Origin: Clostridia bacterium
Lineage (GTDB): Bacteria > Bacillota > Clostridia > Christensenellales > Aristaeellaceae
Assembly: GCA_017433405.1 (NCBI GenBank)
Contig: JAFRHH010000066.1
Location: forward strand, 1 to 64,000
Length of the DNA: 64,000 nucleotides
Direction of reading: 5' to 3'
Positions 40,856 through 49,768 of this stretch are shown here, piece by piece (the first letter of the stretch is position 1; every line of letters starts with the position of its first letter). The position numbers were made by a program, and so were the translations under genes. The notes beneath the pieces are model-generated. The model made no database searches, had not been told where the DNA came from, and saw only the letters and a program-made list of their open reading frames with translations.

Positions 40856-41824
40856 TCACTTTTTCGCTTTCGCTTCTTCCAGTTTTTTCTCCACAAGTTC
40901 CAGACCTGCCCGGTAGGAGCTGATTCTCATCGCTTCCCTGCCCCTGAAGGAAATCCGGAAGGTCTCCTCCAGGCGGCTGATCAGATGCATCTGGGCGATT
41001 GAATCCCAGCCCGGGTCATGATAGCGGAAGCTGACCGGGTTGAAATCCACGCCCTCGAAGCAATCCGAAAAAGCCGTCCAGTAGCGTTCCGCAATGCCCG
41101 TCGGGCTCAGCGCTTCCGCCTCTTCCTGCGGCTGTTTTTCCTCCGGCCGGCCGGTCCCGGCCAGTTTGCGGCTTGGCGCGTACAAAAGGCCCTGCGCGCC
41201 TTCGTTGGTGATTCTGGCCGGATTTCCGAACACCGTTGTGTTGGCTTCCACGTCGTTGAACACGACGCTGCCGAGCGCCACGACGCTGTAATCACCGATC
41301 CGGATCCGGTCCTTCAGCAGGGCGCCGGCCCCAATAAATACATTTTCCCCGATGACCGTATGTCCGCCGATAAAAGCGTCCGCTCCCACGCGCGTATGGT
41401 TTCCGACGACCGCGTCATGGCCGACAGCCGCCCCCTTGGCCGCGTAAAAATTCTGTCCGATCCTGGCCAGGGAGCCGATAAACGCGCCCGGACCGATGAC
41501 CGCGCCCCCGCCCAGCTCCGCGTCCGGGCTGATAAAGGCGGAAGGATGCACCAGGCGCGCTCCCTGATACCCCGCCTCCGTCATCCGGTCGAACGCCTCC
41601 CGGCGGAATTTCGGCTCGCCGATGGTGATCACAAAGCGGGTGTTTTCCGGACTGTAACGCTTGCGGAACGTATGAAATCCAAGCACAGGGCTGCCCAGCA
41701 GGCTGTCTGTTTGGGCATGGTCGTCAATAAAAACCGTTTCTGTCCATTCTCCGGTCTCGTCCGCCACATATCTGAATTCCCGGCCCATCGCACCGGCACC
41801 GTAAAACGCAAGGACCACTGACAC
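40856..41824 (-). CDS. NeuD-like hexapeptide acyltransferase fused to a carrier-protein domain
   Basis: 322 residues from GTG 41824 behind AAGGGGGA. Residues 1-85 are a PglD/NeuD-type Rossmann N-domain (LAFYGAGAMGREFRYVADET). Residues 90-205 are left-handed beta-helix hexapeptide repeats (LGGGAVIGPGAFIGSLARIG, GADAFIGGHTVIGENVFIGA) with the catalytic-type His in VGHDAVVG. A flexible linker (residues 210-240) follows. The C-terminal about 80 residues resemble an acyl or peptidyl carrier protein: WDSIAQMHLISRLEETFRIS, where the Ser of DSI would carry phosphopantetheine. The fusion suggests direct transfer of an acyl group from carrier to sugar or amine. I know the two parts as families, not this arrangement. 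Confidence 0.82.
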   Translation of the reverse strand: MSVVLAFYGAGAMGREFRYVADETGEWTETVFIDDHAQTDSLLGSPVLGFHTFRKRYSPENTRFVITIGEPKFRREAFDRMTEAGYQGARLVHPSAFISPDAELGGGAVIGPGAFIGSLARIGQNFYAAKGAAVGHDAVVGNHTRVGADAFIGGHTVIGENVFIGAGALLKDRIRIGDYSVVALGSVVFNDVEANTTVFGNPARITNEGAQGLLYAPSRKLAGTGRPEEKQPQEEAEALSPTGIAERYWTAFSDCFEGVDFNPVSFRYHDPGWDSIAQMHLISRLEETFRISFRGREAMRISSYRAGLELVEKKLEEAKAKK

Positions 41825-41844
41825 TCCCCCTTTACCATCCTTTT

Positions 41845-42642
41845 TTACAGCGGAAAGCCCCAGGCTTTTTCAATTTCCTGGCGCAGCGCCCGAAGCTGCT
41901 CCGTCTCCCGGTCCGTCCAGATCTGCTTTCCCTCCGCGTCGGTTTCCGCCAGCAGCTTCCTGAGCCAGCCTTCCTCCCTGGCCGTGCGCCGGCTGTAATC
42001 AAACACCAGTTCAAACGCCAGGCAGCCATGGGAAATCAGCCCCTCGAAGGGAGAGCGTCTGAGCCGGGCGGGCACGCAGCGGTGCGCGAAAACGCAGGCC
42101 ATCACCTCCGGGCTCGCTTCCCCGGTTTCCCGGAAATCCGCCCGGCTGCTTCCGATCCGATCCTCAAAGGGAATGCTGGCGATGACCCGGAAGATATCCG
42201 TCTTGTCCGCATCGCGAAGGATCTCCGCGAAGCGCCGCGTCCGGTCATCCAACTCATCCGGCAGCCGCAGTTTGTTGTGCTGTCGGACAGCCGTTTCCGC
42301 CATGGCCCGCCAGCCTTCCGGCAGGCCTTCCCCAGGGAAACGTTCAAGCAGTCCGTCGCGGAAAAGGATATCCCCGCTCAGCTCCGCGTGATCCACTGAC
42401 CTGGAATCCATAAAAGTCCCGAAGCGCCTGACCTGTTCAAAGCGTCCGATGTCGTGCAGAAGGCCGAGGAACCAGGCCAGATCCGTATCCGCGCCGTTCA
42501 TTTTCAAAGAAGCCGCGCAGCTTTCCGCCAGTTCGGCCACGCGGAATGTATGCTCAATTTTGTGGCGAATCAGAATATTCTGCGCGTCGTAATCCGCTAC
42601 GTATCGGAGAAAGACAGCTTTCGCTTCTTCCCGGTCAAACAT
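41845..42642 (-). CDS. HD-domain phosphohydrolase
   Basis: 265 residues from ATG 42642 behind GGAGGAG. The HD signature is complete: HKIEHTFRVAELAE, GLLHDIGRFEQ (the HD pair), a later RQHNKLRLP and ILRDADKTDIFRV with the distal Asp. The family hydrolyses phosphate esters of nucleotides or second messengers such as (p)ppGpp or cyclic dinucleotides. The signature alone does not choose. Its place between an exported hydrolase gene and the acyl-carrier fusion suggests either regulation or removal of a pathway intermediate. Intergenic distances of about 20 bases tie it to the operon. Confidence 0.85.
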   Translation of the reverse strand: MFDREEAKAVFLRYVADYDAQNILIRHKIEHTFRVAELAESCAASLKMNGADTDLAWFLGLLHDIGRFEQVRRFGTFMDSRSVDHAELSGDILFRDGLLERFPGEGLPEGWRAMAETAVRQHNKLRLPDELDDRTRRFAEILRDADKTDIFRVIASIPFEDRIGSSRADFRETGEASPEVMACVFAHRCVPARLRRSPFEGLISHGCLAFELVFDYSRRTAREEGWLRKLLAETDAEGKQIWTDRETEQLRALRQEIEKAWGFPL

Positions 42643-42665
42643 TTGCCCTCTCCTCCATTCCTTTT

Positions 42666-43550
42666 TCAGGCGGCTCCGGGCAGCTCCTGACCGCGCCGGG
42701 TCAGCACGCGCAGGACAAACGCGGCCGCAAGGCGCGCCGTCCGTTCCAGATCCTCGCCTGTAAACCCATGGCCCGCCCCTCCGATCGTCACCAGCTCCGC
42801 CTCCGTCAGCACTTCCACCGCCCTGCGGGAATACTTCAGCGGTACATAAGGATCCGCTGTTCCGTGGAACAGCAGCGCGGGACCGGCATAGCGGCTCATG
42901 GCCGCATAGATATCAACGGTCATGATATCCTTCAGATAACGGCTGCCCACCGTATGCGTCCCAATGACCGCCGTCTCCGGCACCTTTCCGGCTGCCCGGA
43001 TCGTATCCCGGCAGACGTCCGGCAGGTTGAAAGCGGGATACAGCAGGATCAGGCCTGCCGCGTCATCGGGCCGCGTTCCCGCAGCGAGGGCGGACACAAA
43101 GCCACCCTGGCTTCCGCCCAGGAGAAAGATCCCCTCCGCCATAAAACGGCTGTCACCGCGAAAGCGGTTCATCACGCACCGGAGATCCTCCGCCTCGGTG
43201 AGCACAGACATTTCTTTCATGCTGCCATCGCTCAGGCTCACCTCGGAACCGCCGATATAATCAAACACGCAGGCCGCGATTCCGCTTCGCGCGAAGCGTT
43301 CCGCATAGGGTTCCATGATCAGGTGGTTGCTGCCAAGCCCATGGGAAAGAATCACCAGCGGGAGCGGACCCGCGGCTGTCTCAGGCAGATAAAGCTTTCC
43401 GTAGATCCGCTGCCCGCCCCGTTCCATGGGACAGTCTTCCGTTCTGAAACCAGCCGTCTCCGCCTGTGCGTTCCCGCCGGCCATTCCCACAAACAGCAGC
43501 ACGGCCGGCAGAATCAGAAGTATCCTCCGCAGCAAAGATTTCTTCGTCAT
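42666..43550 (-). CDS. Exported alpha/beta hydrolase (first gene of operon)
   Basis: 294 residues from ATG 43550; a TTG two codons upstream is in frame. The signal peptide LLRRILLILPAVLLFVGMAG ends before AQAETAG. Alpha/beta-hydrolase elements are complete: PLVILSHGLGSNHLIM, nucleophile elbow LGGSQGGFVSA, acid loop FHGTADPYVP and catalytic His in GGAGHGF. It acts outside the membrane, probably on an ester or amide. It is the first gene of the minus-strand operon and diverges from the DUF5107/TPR gene across a shared 270-bp region. Confidence 0.85.
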   Translation of the reverse strand: MTKKSLLRRILLILPAVLLFVGMAGGNAQAETAGFRTEDCPMERGGQRIYGKLYLPETAAGPLPLVILSHGLGSNHLIMEPYAERFARSGIAACVFDYIGGSEVSLSDGSMKEMSVLTEAEDLRCVMNRFRGDSRFMAEGIFLLGGSQGGFVSALAAGTRPDDAAGLILLYPAFNLPDVCRDTIRAAGKVPETAVIGTHTVGSRYLKDIMTVDIYAAMSRYAGPALLFHGTADPYVPLKYSRRAVEVLTEAELVTIGGAGHGFTGEDLERTARLAAAFVLRVLTRRGQELPGAA

Positions 43551-43634
43551 ATCCAAAGGCCTTATTGTTCCCCCTTTTCGTTTTCATTTTACAGTAGCGG
43601 CCTTTTTTTCGCAACAGAGAAAATTTCCGTCAGC

Positions 43635-43663
43635 TTGTGTTTTGTTCAGCGCAATGATAAAAT
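43635..43663 (+). promoter_or_regulatory. Promoter of the DUF5107/TPR gene
   Basis: TTGTGT (43635-43640), a 17-bp spacer and TAAAAT (43658-43663). The long GC-rich leader 43670-43822 follows. Confidence 0.5.
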
Positions 43664-43705
43664 ATGGCCATCTCCCGGCAGATCCGGGAACACGAAACAA
43701 CAGGA

Positions 43706-43822
43706 GACAGATTTTGTCCGCGAACGATCTCCCGCGCGGTACGCGGGGCGCTTGCGCCCGCGGTGCGTGCGCGATTCCGCGCTCGGGCGGCGCGATCGGA
43801 TTTGAAAGGATGGAGCAGACAG
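43706..43822 (+). promoter_or_regulatory. Structured leader beginning with the GACAGATTTTGTCCGC element
   Basis: GACAGATTTTGTCCGCGAACG (43708-43728) matches the start of the repeated leader element found on the minus strand at 47914 and 59373. It is followed by very CG-rich potential hairpins such as GGGCG-CTTG-CGCCC and ends at the ribosome site AAAGGATGGAG. It lies between the promoter and the ATG at 43823, so it should be transcribed. Confidence 0.5.
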
Positions 43823-46800
43823 ATGAAACAGGCTGACGGGTTTGCGACGGTTTGGCAGGAGACGGTGATCATTCCCACCTATGGCGTCGGCATGCCGGAC
43901 AAAAATCCCATGTTCCTCGAAAAGCGGGTCTACCAGGGCTCCAGCGGCAAGGTCTATCCCCTGCCGGTGATCGATAAAATACTCGACGAGAAGGAAGACC
44001 GGCCCTATACCGCCGTGTGGCTGGAGAATGAGTATCTCCGCGTCATGGTACTGCCGGAGCTCGGTGGGCGCATCCAGCGGGCCCAGGATAAAACCAACGG
44101 ATACGATTTCGTCTACTATAACGAAGTCATCAAGCCCGCACTCGTGGGGCTGACCGGACCCTGGATCTCCGGAGGAATTGAGTTTAACTGGCCCCAGCAC
44201 CACCGGCCCACCACCTTTTCCCCGGTGGACTGGCGGACGGTGAAGCATCCGGACGGCAGCGCCTCCGTGGAGCTCTCCGAGGTGGACCAGATGTACGGCA
44301 CGAAGGGCAAAATGACCTTTACCCTCCGTCCCGGAAAGGCGTATATCGAAATCCAGGGCCAGCTTTACAACCGGACCGCCCTGCCGCAGACCTTCCTGTG
44401 GTGGGCGAATCCCGCCGTGGCGGTCAACGATCAGACCCAGTCCGTCTTCCCGCCGGACGTTTCCGCCGTCTTTGACCACGGCAAGCGGGATGTCAGCACC
44501 TTCCCCATCGCCACCGGCGTCTACTACAAGCATGATTACGGCGCCGGGGTCGATATCTCCCGCTACAGGAACATTCCCGTGCCCACCAGCTATATGTGCG
44601 CCCACAGCGACTTCGACTTCGTGGGCGGATACGACTGGGGTGTCGGCGCGGGCATTCTGCACGTGGCCGACCACCATGTATCCCCCGGCAAGAAGCAGTG
44701 GACCTGGGGCAGCGGGGATTTCGGGCGGGCCTGGGACCGGAACCTGACGGACCGAAACGGCCCCTATATCGAACTGATGACCGGCATGTACTGCGATAAC
44801 CAGCCGGACTTCACCTGGCTGAAGCCCTTTGAGGAAAAGACCTTTACCCAGTACTTCATGCCCTACAAGGCGGCGGGATACGTCAAAAACGCCAGCCGGG
44901 AATGCGCCCTGAACCTGGAGGTCCGGGAGGGCCGGGCGAAGATCGCCGTCTATGCCACGCAGCGCTTTGAAAAGGCCCGTGTCACCCTGACGGCGGGCGA
45001 AAAGCCGATCTATGATCGGACCGTCGACCTGAGCCCCGTCGACATTCTGGAGGACGAGATCCCCACCTGCGTTCCGGAGACCGGGCTGACGCTCACCGTC
45101 ATGACCGCCGGCGGGCGAAGGCTGCTGTCCTGTACGCCCCGGCCCCGGCGAATTGAAAAAATCCCGGATCCCATGCCTCCCGTCAGGCCGCCCCGGGAGA
45201 TTCAAACCTGCGAGGAGCTGTATCTGACGGGTCTGCATCTCGAGCAGTACCGCCACGCGACCTGCCTTCCCGACCCCTACTATCTCGAGGCGCTCCGGCG
45301 GGATCCCGGCGATATCCGGGCCAACACCGCCTACGGAACCCTGCTGATACGCCGGGGCCGGTTCAGCGAGGCGGAAGGCTTTTTCCGCGCCGCCATCGCC
45401 CGCATGACCGTTCGGAACCCCAACCCGTACGACAGCGAGGCCTATGTCGGTCTGGGGCTCTCGCTCCGGTTTCAGGGCAGGGACGGCGAAGCCTACGACG
45501 CCTTCTTCAAGGCCGCCTGGTCCGCCGCCCAGCAGGAGGCCGCCTACTACCATCTCGCCTGTATCGACTGCGCCCGGGGCGAATATGAATCCGCCCTGGA
45601 GCATATCGATCGCAGCCTGGTTCGAAACGGCCACAGCCTGAAGGCCCGCGCCCTGCGGGGCATGATTCTGGACAGCCTGGGCCGGGATGAGGAGGCCGGG
45701 CGCTGGTTCGAGGAAAACCTGGCCCTGGACGCCTTCGATTACGTCTCCCGGCTGGAATCCGGGGACGTGGAGGGCGCCCTGGCGCTCATGGGCGGCCGGG
45801 CCAGCAGCTTTATCGAATGCGCCATCGACTACGCCGAGGCGGGCTACTTCGCCGATGCCGTCGATATTCTGAATCGCTGCCCCGCTCCTACCCCCATGGT
45901 ATGGTATCATCTGGCCCTTTACGCGGCGCAGGGCGGCGACGCGGGCCTGTCTACGGAAGCCCTCCGCCGGGCCGCCGCGGCGGATCCGGCCTGGTGCTTC
46001 CCGAACCGGCCGGAGGATATCGCCGTTTTGCGCTATGCCATGGCTCAAAGCCCGAAGGACGCCCGGGCGCCCTATTATCTGGGCTGTCTCTGGTATGACC
46101 GGCGCCAGTACGAGGACGCCATTGCCTGCTGGGAGCGGTCCGCTGGCATCGACGGCAGCTTCCCCACCGTATGGCGAAACCTGAGCCTGGCCTTTTTCAA
46201 CAAGCGGCAGGATCCCGCGGAAGCCCGCCGCTGTATGGAGCGGGCCTGGGCGCTGGATCAGACCGACGCCCGGGTGCTGCTGGAGCTGTTCCAGCTCTAT
46301 GGCCGCCTCGGCCTTTCTCCGGAGGAACGGCTGGCCCTGCTGGCATCTCACCGGGAGACGGCCTTCCGGCGGGACGATCTCTATACGGAATACTGCGCCC
46401 TGCTCAACGATCTGGGCCGTCATCAGGAGGCGCTGGATCTCCTTCTCGCCCGCCGGTTCCACCCCTGGGAAGGCGGCGAAGGCAAGGTGACCACCCAGTA
46501 TGCCGCCGCCCTGACCCAGCTTGGCATTCAGGCCCTGAAGGCCGGAGATCCCGCCGCGGCAAAGGCGCTGCTGGAGAGGGCCCTGGTGTTCCCTCCCAAC
46601 CTGGGGGAGGGCAAGCTGGAGGGCGCCAAAGACAACCACATCCATTATTATCTGGGCCTCGCGGAAAGAGCGCTGGGCCGCGAGACGGAGTCCCTGCGCC
46701 ACCTGGAGCTGGCCGCCGCCGGGGAAGAAGAACCGGCCTCCCCCCTGTACTACAACGACCAGCCCGCCGATATGATTCTCTATCAGGGGCTGGCCAGCAA

Positions 46801-47092
46801 AGCGCTCGGCCGGGAGGCTCGCGCCGCCGGCCGATTCCACAGGCTCATCGCCTATGGGGAAAAGCATTATTACGATGAAGTGAGAATGGATTACTTCGCC
46901 GTCTCCCTGCCGGATCTGCAGCTCTTCGACGACGATCTTACCCGGCGAAACCGCATTCACTGCGATTACCTGATCGCCCTGGGCTGCTTCGGGCTGGGAG
47001 ACCTCAGCCGGGCCCGGGCGGGCTTTGACGCCGTCCTGGCCCAGGAGCCCTGCCACCAGGGCGCGATTCTGCATCGAAGGCTTCTTCCGTAA
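43823..47092 (+). CDS. DUF5107 domain protein with TPR repeats
   Basis: 1089 residues from ATG 43823; the open frame upstream to 43664 lies in the leader. The N-terminal about 390 residues match DUF5107-type proteins (VIIPTYGVGMPDKNPMFLEK, LPELGGRIQRAQDKTNGYDF, GIEFNWPQHHRPTTF, MCAHSDFDFVGGYDWGVGAG), probably a beta-sandwich related to sugar mutarotase-like folds. From about residue 480 the protein is built of tetratricopeptide-like helices (NPYDSEAYVGLGLSLRFQGR, ARAPYYLGCLWYDRRQYEDA, AALTQLGIQALKAGDPAAAK). No signal peptide. The role is likely in carbohydrate handling or as a scaffold, unproven. It is divergent from the export operon. Confidence 0.85.
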   Translation: MKQADGFATVWQETVIIPTYGVGMPDKNPMFLEKRVYQGSSGKVYPLPVIDKILDEKEDRPYTAVWLENEYLRVMVLPELGGRIQRAQDKTNGYDFVYYNEVIKPALVGLTGPWISGGIEFNWPQHHRPTTFSPVDWRTVKHPDGSASVELSEVDQMYGTKGKMTFTLRPGKAYIEIQGQLYNRTALPQTFLWWANPAVAVNDQTQSVFPPDVSAVFDHGKRDVSTFPIATGVYYKHDYGAGVDISRYRNIPVPTSYMCAHSDFDFVGGYDWGVGAGILHVADHHVSPGKKQWTWGSGDFGRAWDRNLTDRNGPYIELMTGMYCDNQPDFTWLKPFEEKTFTQYFMPYKAAGYVKNASRECALNLEVREGRAKIAVYATQRFEKARVTLTAGEKPIYDRTVDLSPVDILEDEIPTCVPETGLTLTVMTAGGRRLLSCTPRPRRIEKIPDPMPPVRPPREIQTCEELYLTGLHLEQYRHATCLPDPYYLEALRRDPGDIRANTAYGTLLIRRGRFSEAEGFFRAAIARMTVRNPNPYDSEAYVGLGLSLRFQGRDGEAYDAFFKAAWSAAQQEAAYYHLACIDCARGEYESALEHIDRSLVRNGHSLKARALRGMILDSLGRDEEAGRWFEENLALDAFDYVSRLESGDVEGALALMGGRASSFIECAIDYAEAGYFADAVDILNRCPAPTPMVWYHLALYAAQGGDAGLSTEALRRAAAADPAWCFPNRPEDIAVLRYAMAQSPKDARAPYYLGCLWYDRRQYEDAIACWERSAGIDGSFPTVWRNLSLAFFNKRQDPAEARRCMERAWALDQTDARVLLELFQLYGRLGLSPEERLALLASHRETAFRRDDLYTEYCALLNDLGRHQEALDLLLARRFHPWEGGEGKVTTQYAAALTQLGIQALKAGDPAAAKALLERALVFPPNLGEGKLEGAKDNHIHYYLGLAERALGRETESLRHLELAAAGEEEPASPLYYNDQPADMILYQGLASKALGREARAAGRFHRLIAYGEKHYYDEVRMDYFAVSLPDLQLFDDDLTRRNRIHCDYLIALGCFGLGDLSRARAGFDAVLAQEPCHQGAILHRRLLP

Positions 47093-47135
47093 AAAGCTTC
47101 CGAAAAAGCTTCCGAAAAAATTCCCGAAAAAGCTT
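47087..47135. repeat. Tandem 12-nt repeats between convergent genes
   Basis: Four units of the type CCGAAAAAGCTT lie head to tail (47087-47099, 47100-47111, 47112-47123 with two changes, 47124-47135). They fill the gap between the stop codons of the DUF5107 and HTH genes. The AAGCTT units are self-complementary. Confidence 0.6.
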
Positions 47136-47808
47136 ACCAGAGATCGACCGATCCGGAGGAGCCGTCCCGGCCGACCCAGTACAGCCGCCCTTCCTCCGCC
47201 TTGACATAGACGGATTCCGTATTGGCCGGCACCATGCCGATGATCTCCTTCGCCGTGACAGCTTTTCCGCCCTGGGACTGGATCACGATATTCACCGTCA
47301 GGCTGTCCTCGATTTTCGCGGCCGTATCCGCCGCTTTCTGCTTCACCTTTCTTCCGGCCTTCGCGGCGGTCTTCCTCACCTCGACCGCGCTGACCGCCGC
47401 CTGTTCAGACACGATAGCCGCCGTATCCTCGATCGCCTTCTTCGCCTTGCGAACCGCGGCCCTCGTGTTTTTCTTTACTTCGATTTCAGCCGCCGCGCCC
47501 TGATCCGCGGCCTTCCCCAGAGAGGCGTCCGCCCGCCACTTCATCAGGGAGCCCGTGGAAATACCGAGCTCCTTCGCGGCCTTTCTCAGCCCGATCTCCC
47601 CGACCCGCTTCAGCGCCTCCGCCTTCTGTTCATCCGTATAGGTCTTTCTTCCCGCCATCTGTTTCTCCTTTTCTGCCGGCGTGGTTTCGCCGACCCATTC
47701 CCTGATCGTCTCTACCGGGATCCCCGTCTGGATCGCCGCCCGGCGCACCCCATACATTTTCGCCCGGGTGATAGCCAGTTCCTTCTGCTGCGCTGTGAAA
47801 ATTTTCAC
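47134..47808 (-). CDS. HTH protein with DUF6465-like C-terminus
   Basis: About 224 residues. The preferred start is GTG 47808 (KIFTAQQKELAITRAKMYGV follows); a TTG at 47838 is possible. There are two helix-turn-helix segments of the transposase/Psq kind: AKMYGVRRAAIQTGIPVETI and YTDEQKAEALKRVGEIGLRK followed by AAKELGISTGSLMKWR. Then comes a long Lys/Ala-rich helical linker, and a C-terminal about 60-residue domain (NIVIQSQGGKAVTAKEIIGM, VYVKAEEGRLYWVGRDGSSG) that I associate with DUF6465. It may bind DNA or nucleoid structures. The repeated leader element lies just upstream. Confidence 0.75.
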   Translation of the reverse strand: MKIFTAQQKELAITRAKMYGVRRAAIQTGIPVETIREWVGETTPAEKEKQMAGRKTYTDEQKAEALKRVGEIGLRKAAKELGISTGSLMKWRADASLGKAADQGAAAEIEVKKNTRAAVRKAKKAIEDTAAIVSEQAAVSAVEVRKTAAKAGRKVKQKAADTAAKIEDSLTVNIVIQSQGGKAVTAKEIIGMVPANTESVYVKAEEGRLYWVGRDGSSGSVDLW

Positions 47809-47856
47809 GCCTTCTTCGCTCTCCTCTGTAAACAGCAATTCATGCCTGTTATTTTA

Positions 47857-47914
47857 TCCGGATGACGATTTTGTAACCGCTTCGCCGGCGCGTTTGCGGA
47901 CAAAATCTGTCTTC
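47857..47914 (-). repeat. Leader element copy A (upstream of the HTH gene)
   Basis: On the minus strand the element reads GACAGATTTTGTCCGCAAAC, continues through GCGCCGGCGAAGCGG and ends TTACAAAATCGTCATCCGGA. GATTTTGT and ACAAAATC are its outer arms, with CCGC/GCGG inside. Over about 54 bases it differs from copy B at 59320-59373 at only a few positions. Confidence 0.75.
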
Positions 47915-47962
47915 TCTGTACCATCCTTGCCTGCTATATTCTACTACAAAACCAAAAAGGAT

Positions 47963-49768
47963 TCAATCCGTCTGTTCCGTCGCCGATCCCGTCCCGCCGT
48001 CCACGGGCAGCCCCTCCGTGACGAGATAATAATGCACCACCCCGTGCCCTTCCTCCTCATTGGACCACCGGGCCTGGAAATCATACACCCTGTCCGGCTT
48101 CAGGGTCATCTTTCCCGTCAGCACGATCTCGGTATTCTCCTGATAATCCCGAATATGCTCCTGATCGGAGAACACGCCCTTATTCCACGAGAAGACCGTG
48201 AGCTCATCCGGCGGCGTCCCGACAAAGACCGCCGTGAATGTCCTGTCTTCTAGCAGCAGCACATGATCCAGGGATTCAGGCACGGCGGGATCCGTCGGAC
48301 TCGTTCCGAAGGACGCCACGCCCGACGTTTCCTTTCCGTCCTGCCCGATCCATGTGTAATTCGCCACCACAGGGGTTTGGGCCGACACGCCGTCATCCAG
48401 GAAAAACACCGGCAGCCCTTCCTCCGCCTTCATTTCCAGGCTGATCCGCCGGTCCATGGTGTATACCTTCCTGTCTCCCTTCAGGACGCAGTCAGCCTTT
48501 CCTTCCAGCACGTCCTCCAGGAAATCCGCCGTCCGGCAGAAGAGCTCCGTTCCGGGAATCACCTCATTATGAGAGCCAAAAACCCACTCGATCTTCCTGT
48601 CCCGGATCACCGCCTCCGCTCTGCGCATGCTCCGCACATAGTCCTCCAGGGAGGCATCCTCGAAATACGCGTACAGCGGCCCGGGATACCAGGTGTCCCC
48701 CGTAAACAGGATCCCGTTTTGCTCATCGACAAGCATGATGGCGGATTCCGAATGCCCCGGAGTGTAGATCACCTCCAGCTTCCGGCCGCCCAGGTCGATG
48801 ATCTGACCGTCCTCAACGGTGGCCGTCGGCGCCTTGCCAATCCGGGCAAACGTATCGGGATTGAAACCCGCCGGAGGGGTCAGGACGGCCTTCGGATCGA
48901 CATATTCCTTCAGATATTCATGCGTTTGCCCCTCCGTCAGCGTCCGGACGGCGGAATCGATGTTGTAGCACATCACCCGGTCGAACTGCCAGTTTCCGCC
49001 GGTATGATCAAAATGGTCATGGGAGTTCAGCACGGTCACCGGGAGATTCGTCAGCTGCTCCACGCACCTTCGGATATCGCCGATCCCCATCCCCGTATCC
49101 CACAGCAGGGCGCGCTCCTCCCCGAGGATCAGATAGGAGATGACCCCCTGGTCCTGATAGCTTTCAAACAGCGCGTACACGTCATGCGGCATCGCGTGAA
49201 CCCAGAACCAGTCGTTATCCTTCACCTCAACGGGGCGGAACGTCGACCAGCCTGCAAAATCCGTATCGGTCAGCCACCAGAGCTGCGCCTCTCCGACCTC
49301 CAGCTTCCCCTCCGCGGCTTCCTCTTCAGTCTCCCTGCGAAAGGTTCTGTTCTCCAGCCGGGCATCCGGCGCGTTCTGAATAACCAGCTGGTCCCGGTCA
49401 TTCAGGAAAAACCTGGTTTCGCAGGGAAGCGCGGTGTCGCTGGAGCGCTCAACGGCCACGTTGTTCTCATCGTATTCAAGCGTTGCCCATCGATATTCCG
49501 CAGCCTGATAATCCCGATCCTCCGGCGACAGGCCGCACCCGAACACCCAGTGCTGCATCGCCGCGGCCGCCTCATCCATCCGGGTCACGATGATCTGAAC
49601 CCCGTCGCCGGCCACCCACGCGTTCAGCTCATACTCATCGCTGACCCAGCGGTCGCGCATGATCTGTTTTTCCCCGGCCGCCCCGGCGGAAGCCCCCGCC
49701 AGGCATCCCATAAACATCCAGGCCAGCAGCAGGGCTGTGATTCTTCCGATCCACTTTGCTGAACGCAC
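47963..49768 (-). CDS. Metallo-beta-lactamase-fold lipoprotein
   Basis: 601 residues from GTG 49768 behind GAGGAGGAG. The N-terminus RITALLLAWMFMGCLAGASA carries an FMGC lipobox. The first about 170 residues are an unassigned beta-rich region. The middle holds a metallo-beta-lactamase fold: NSHDHFDHTGGNW (HxHxDH), YTPGHSESAIMLVD, LFTGDTWYPG and FGSHNEV. The C-terminal about 180 residues are an additional beta domain (VVANYTWIGQDGKET, FTAVFVGTPPDELTVFSWNK). It should hydrolyse an ester or phosphodiester outside the membrane. It is a single-gene unit. Confidence 0.82.
   Translation of the reverse strand: MRSAKWIGRITALLLAWMFMGCLAGASAGAAGEKQIMRDRWVSDEYELNAWVAGDGVQIIVTRMDEAAAAMQHWVFGCGLSPEDRDYQAAEYRWATLEYDENNVAVERSSDTALPCETRFFLNDRDQLVIQNAPDARLENRTFRRETEEEAAEGKLEVGEAQLWWLTDTDFAGWSTFRPVEVKDNDWFWVHAMPHDVYALFESYQDQGVISYLILGEERALLWDTGMGIGDIRRCVEQLTNLPVTVLNSHDHFDHTGGNWQFDRVMCYNIDSAVRTLTEGQTHEYLKEYVDPKAVLTPPAGFNPDTFARIGKAPTATVEDGQIIDLGGRKLEVIYTPGHSESAIMLVDEQNGILFTGDTWYPGPLYAYFEDASLEDYVRSMRRAEAVIRDRKIEWVFGSHNEVIPGTELFCRTADFLEDVLEGKADCVLKGDRKVYTMDRRISLEMKAEEGLPVFFLDDGVSAQTPVVANYTWIGQDGKETSGVASFGTSPTDPAVPESLDHVLLLEDRTFTAVFVGTPPDELTVFSWNKGVFSDQEHIRDYQENTEIVLTGKMTLKPDRVYDFQARWSNEEEGHGVVHYYLVTEGLPVDGGTGSATEQTD

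Noticed and set aside
39188..41002. A 604-codon plus-strand frame opposite the ligase and carrier genes
   Set aside because: It crosses two well-supported minus-strand genes and their junction; antisense shadow.
43646..47074. A 1142-codon minus-strand open frame opposite the DUF5107/TPR gene
   Set aside because: It mirrors the real gene, lacks a ribosome site and shows no domain motifs. High GC at third codon positions keeps the antisense frame open.
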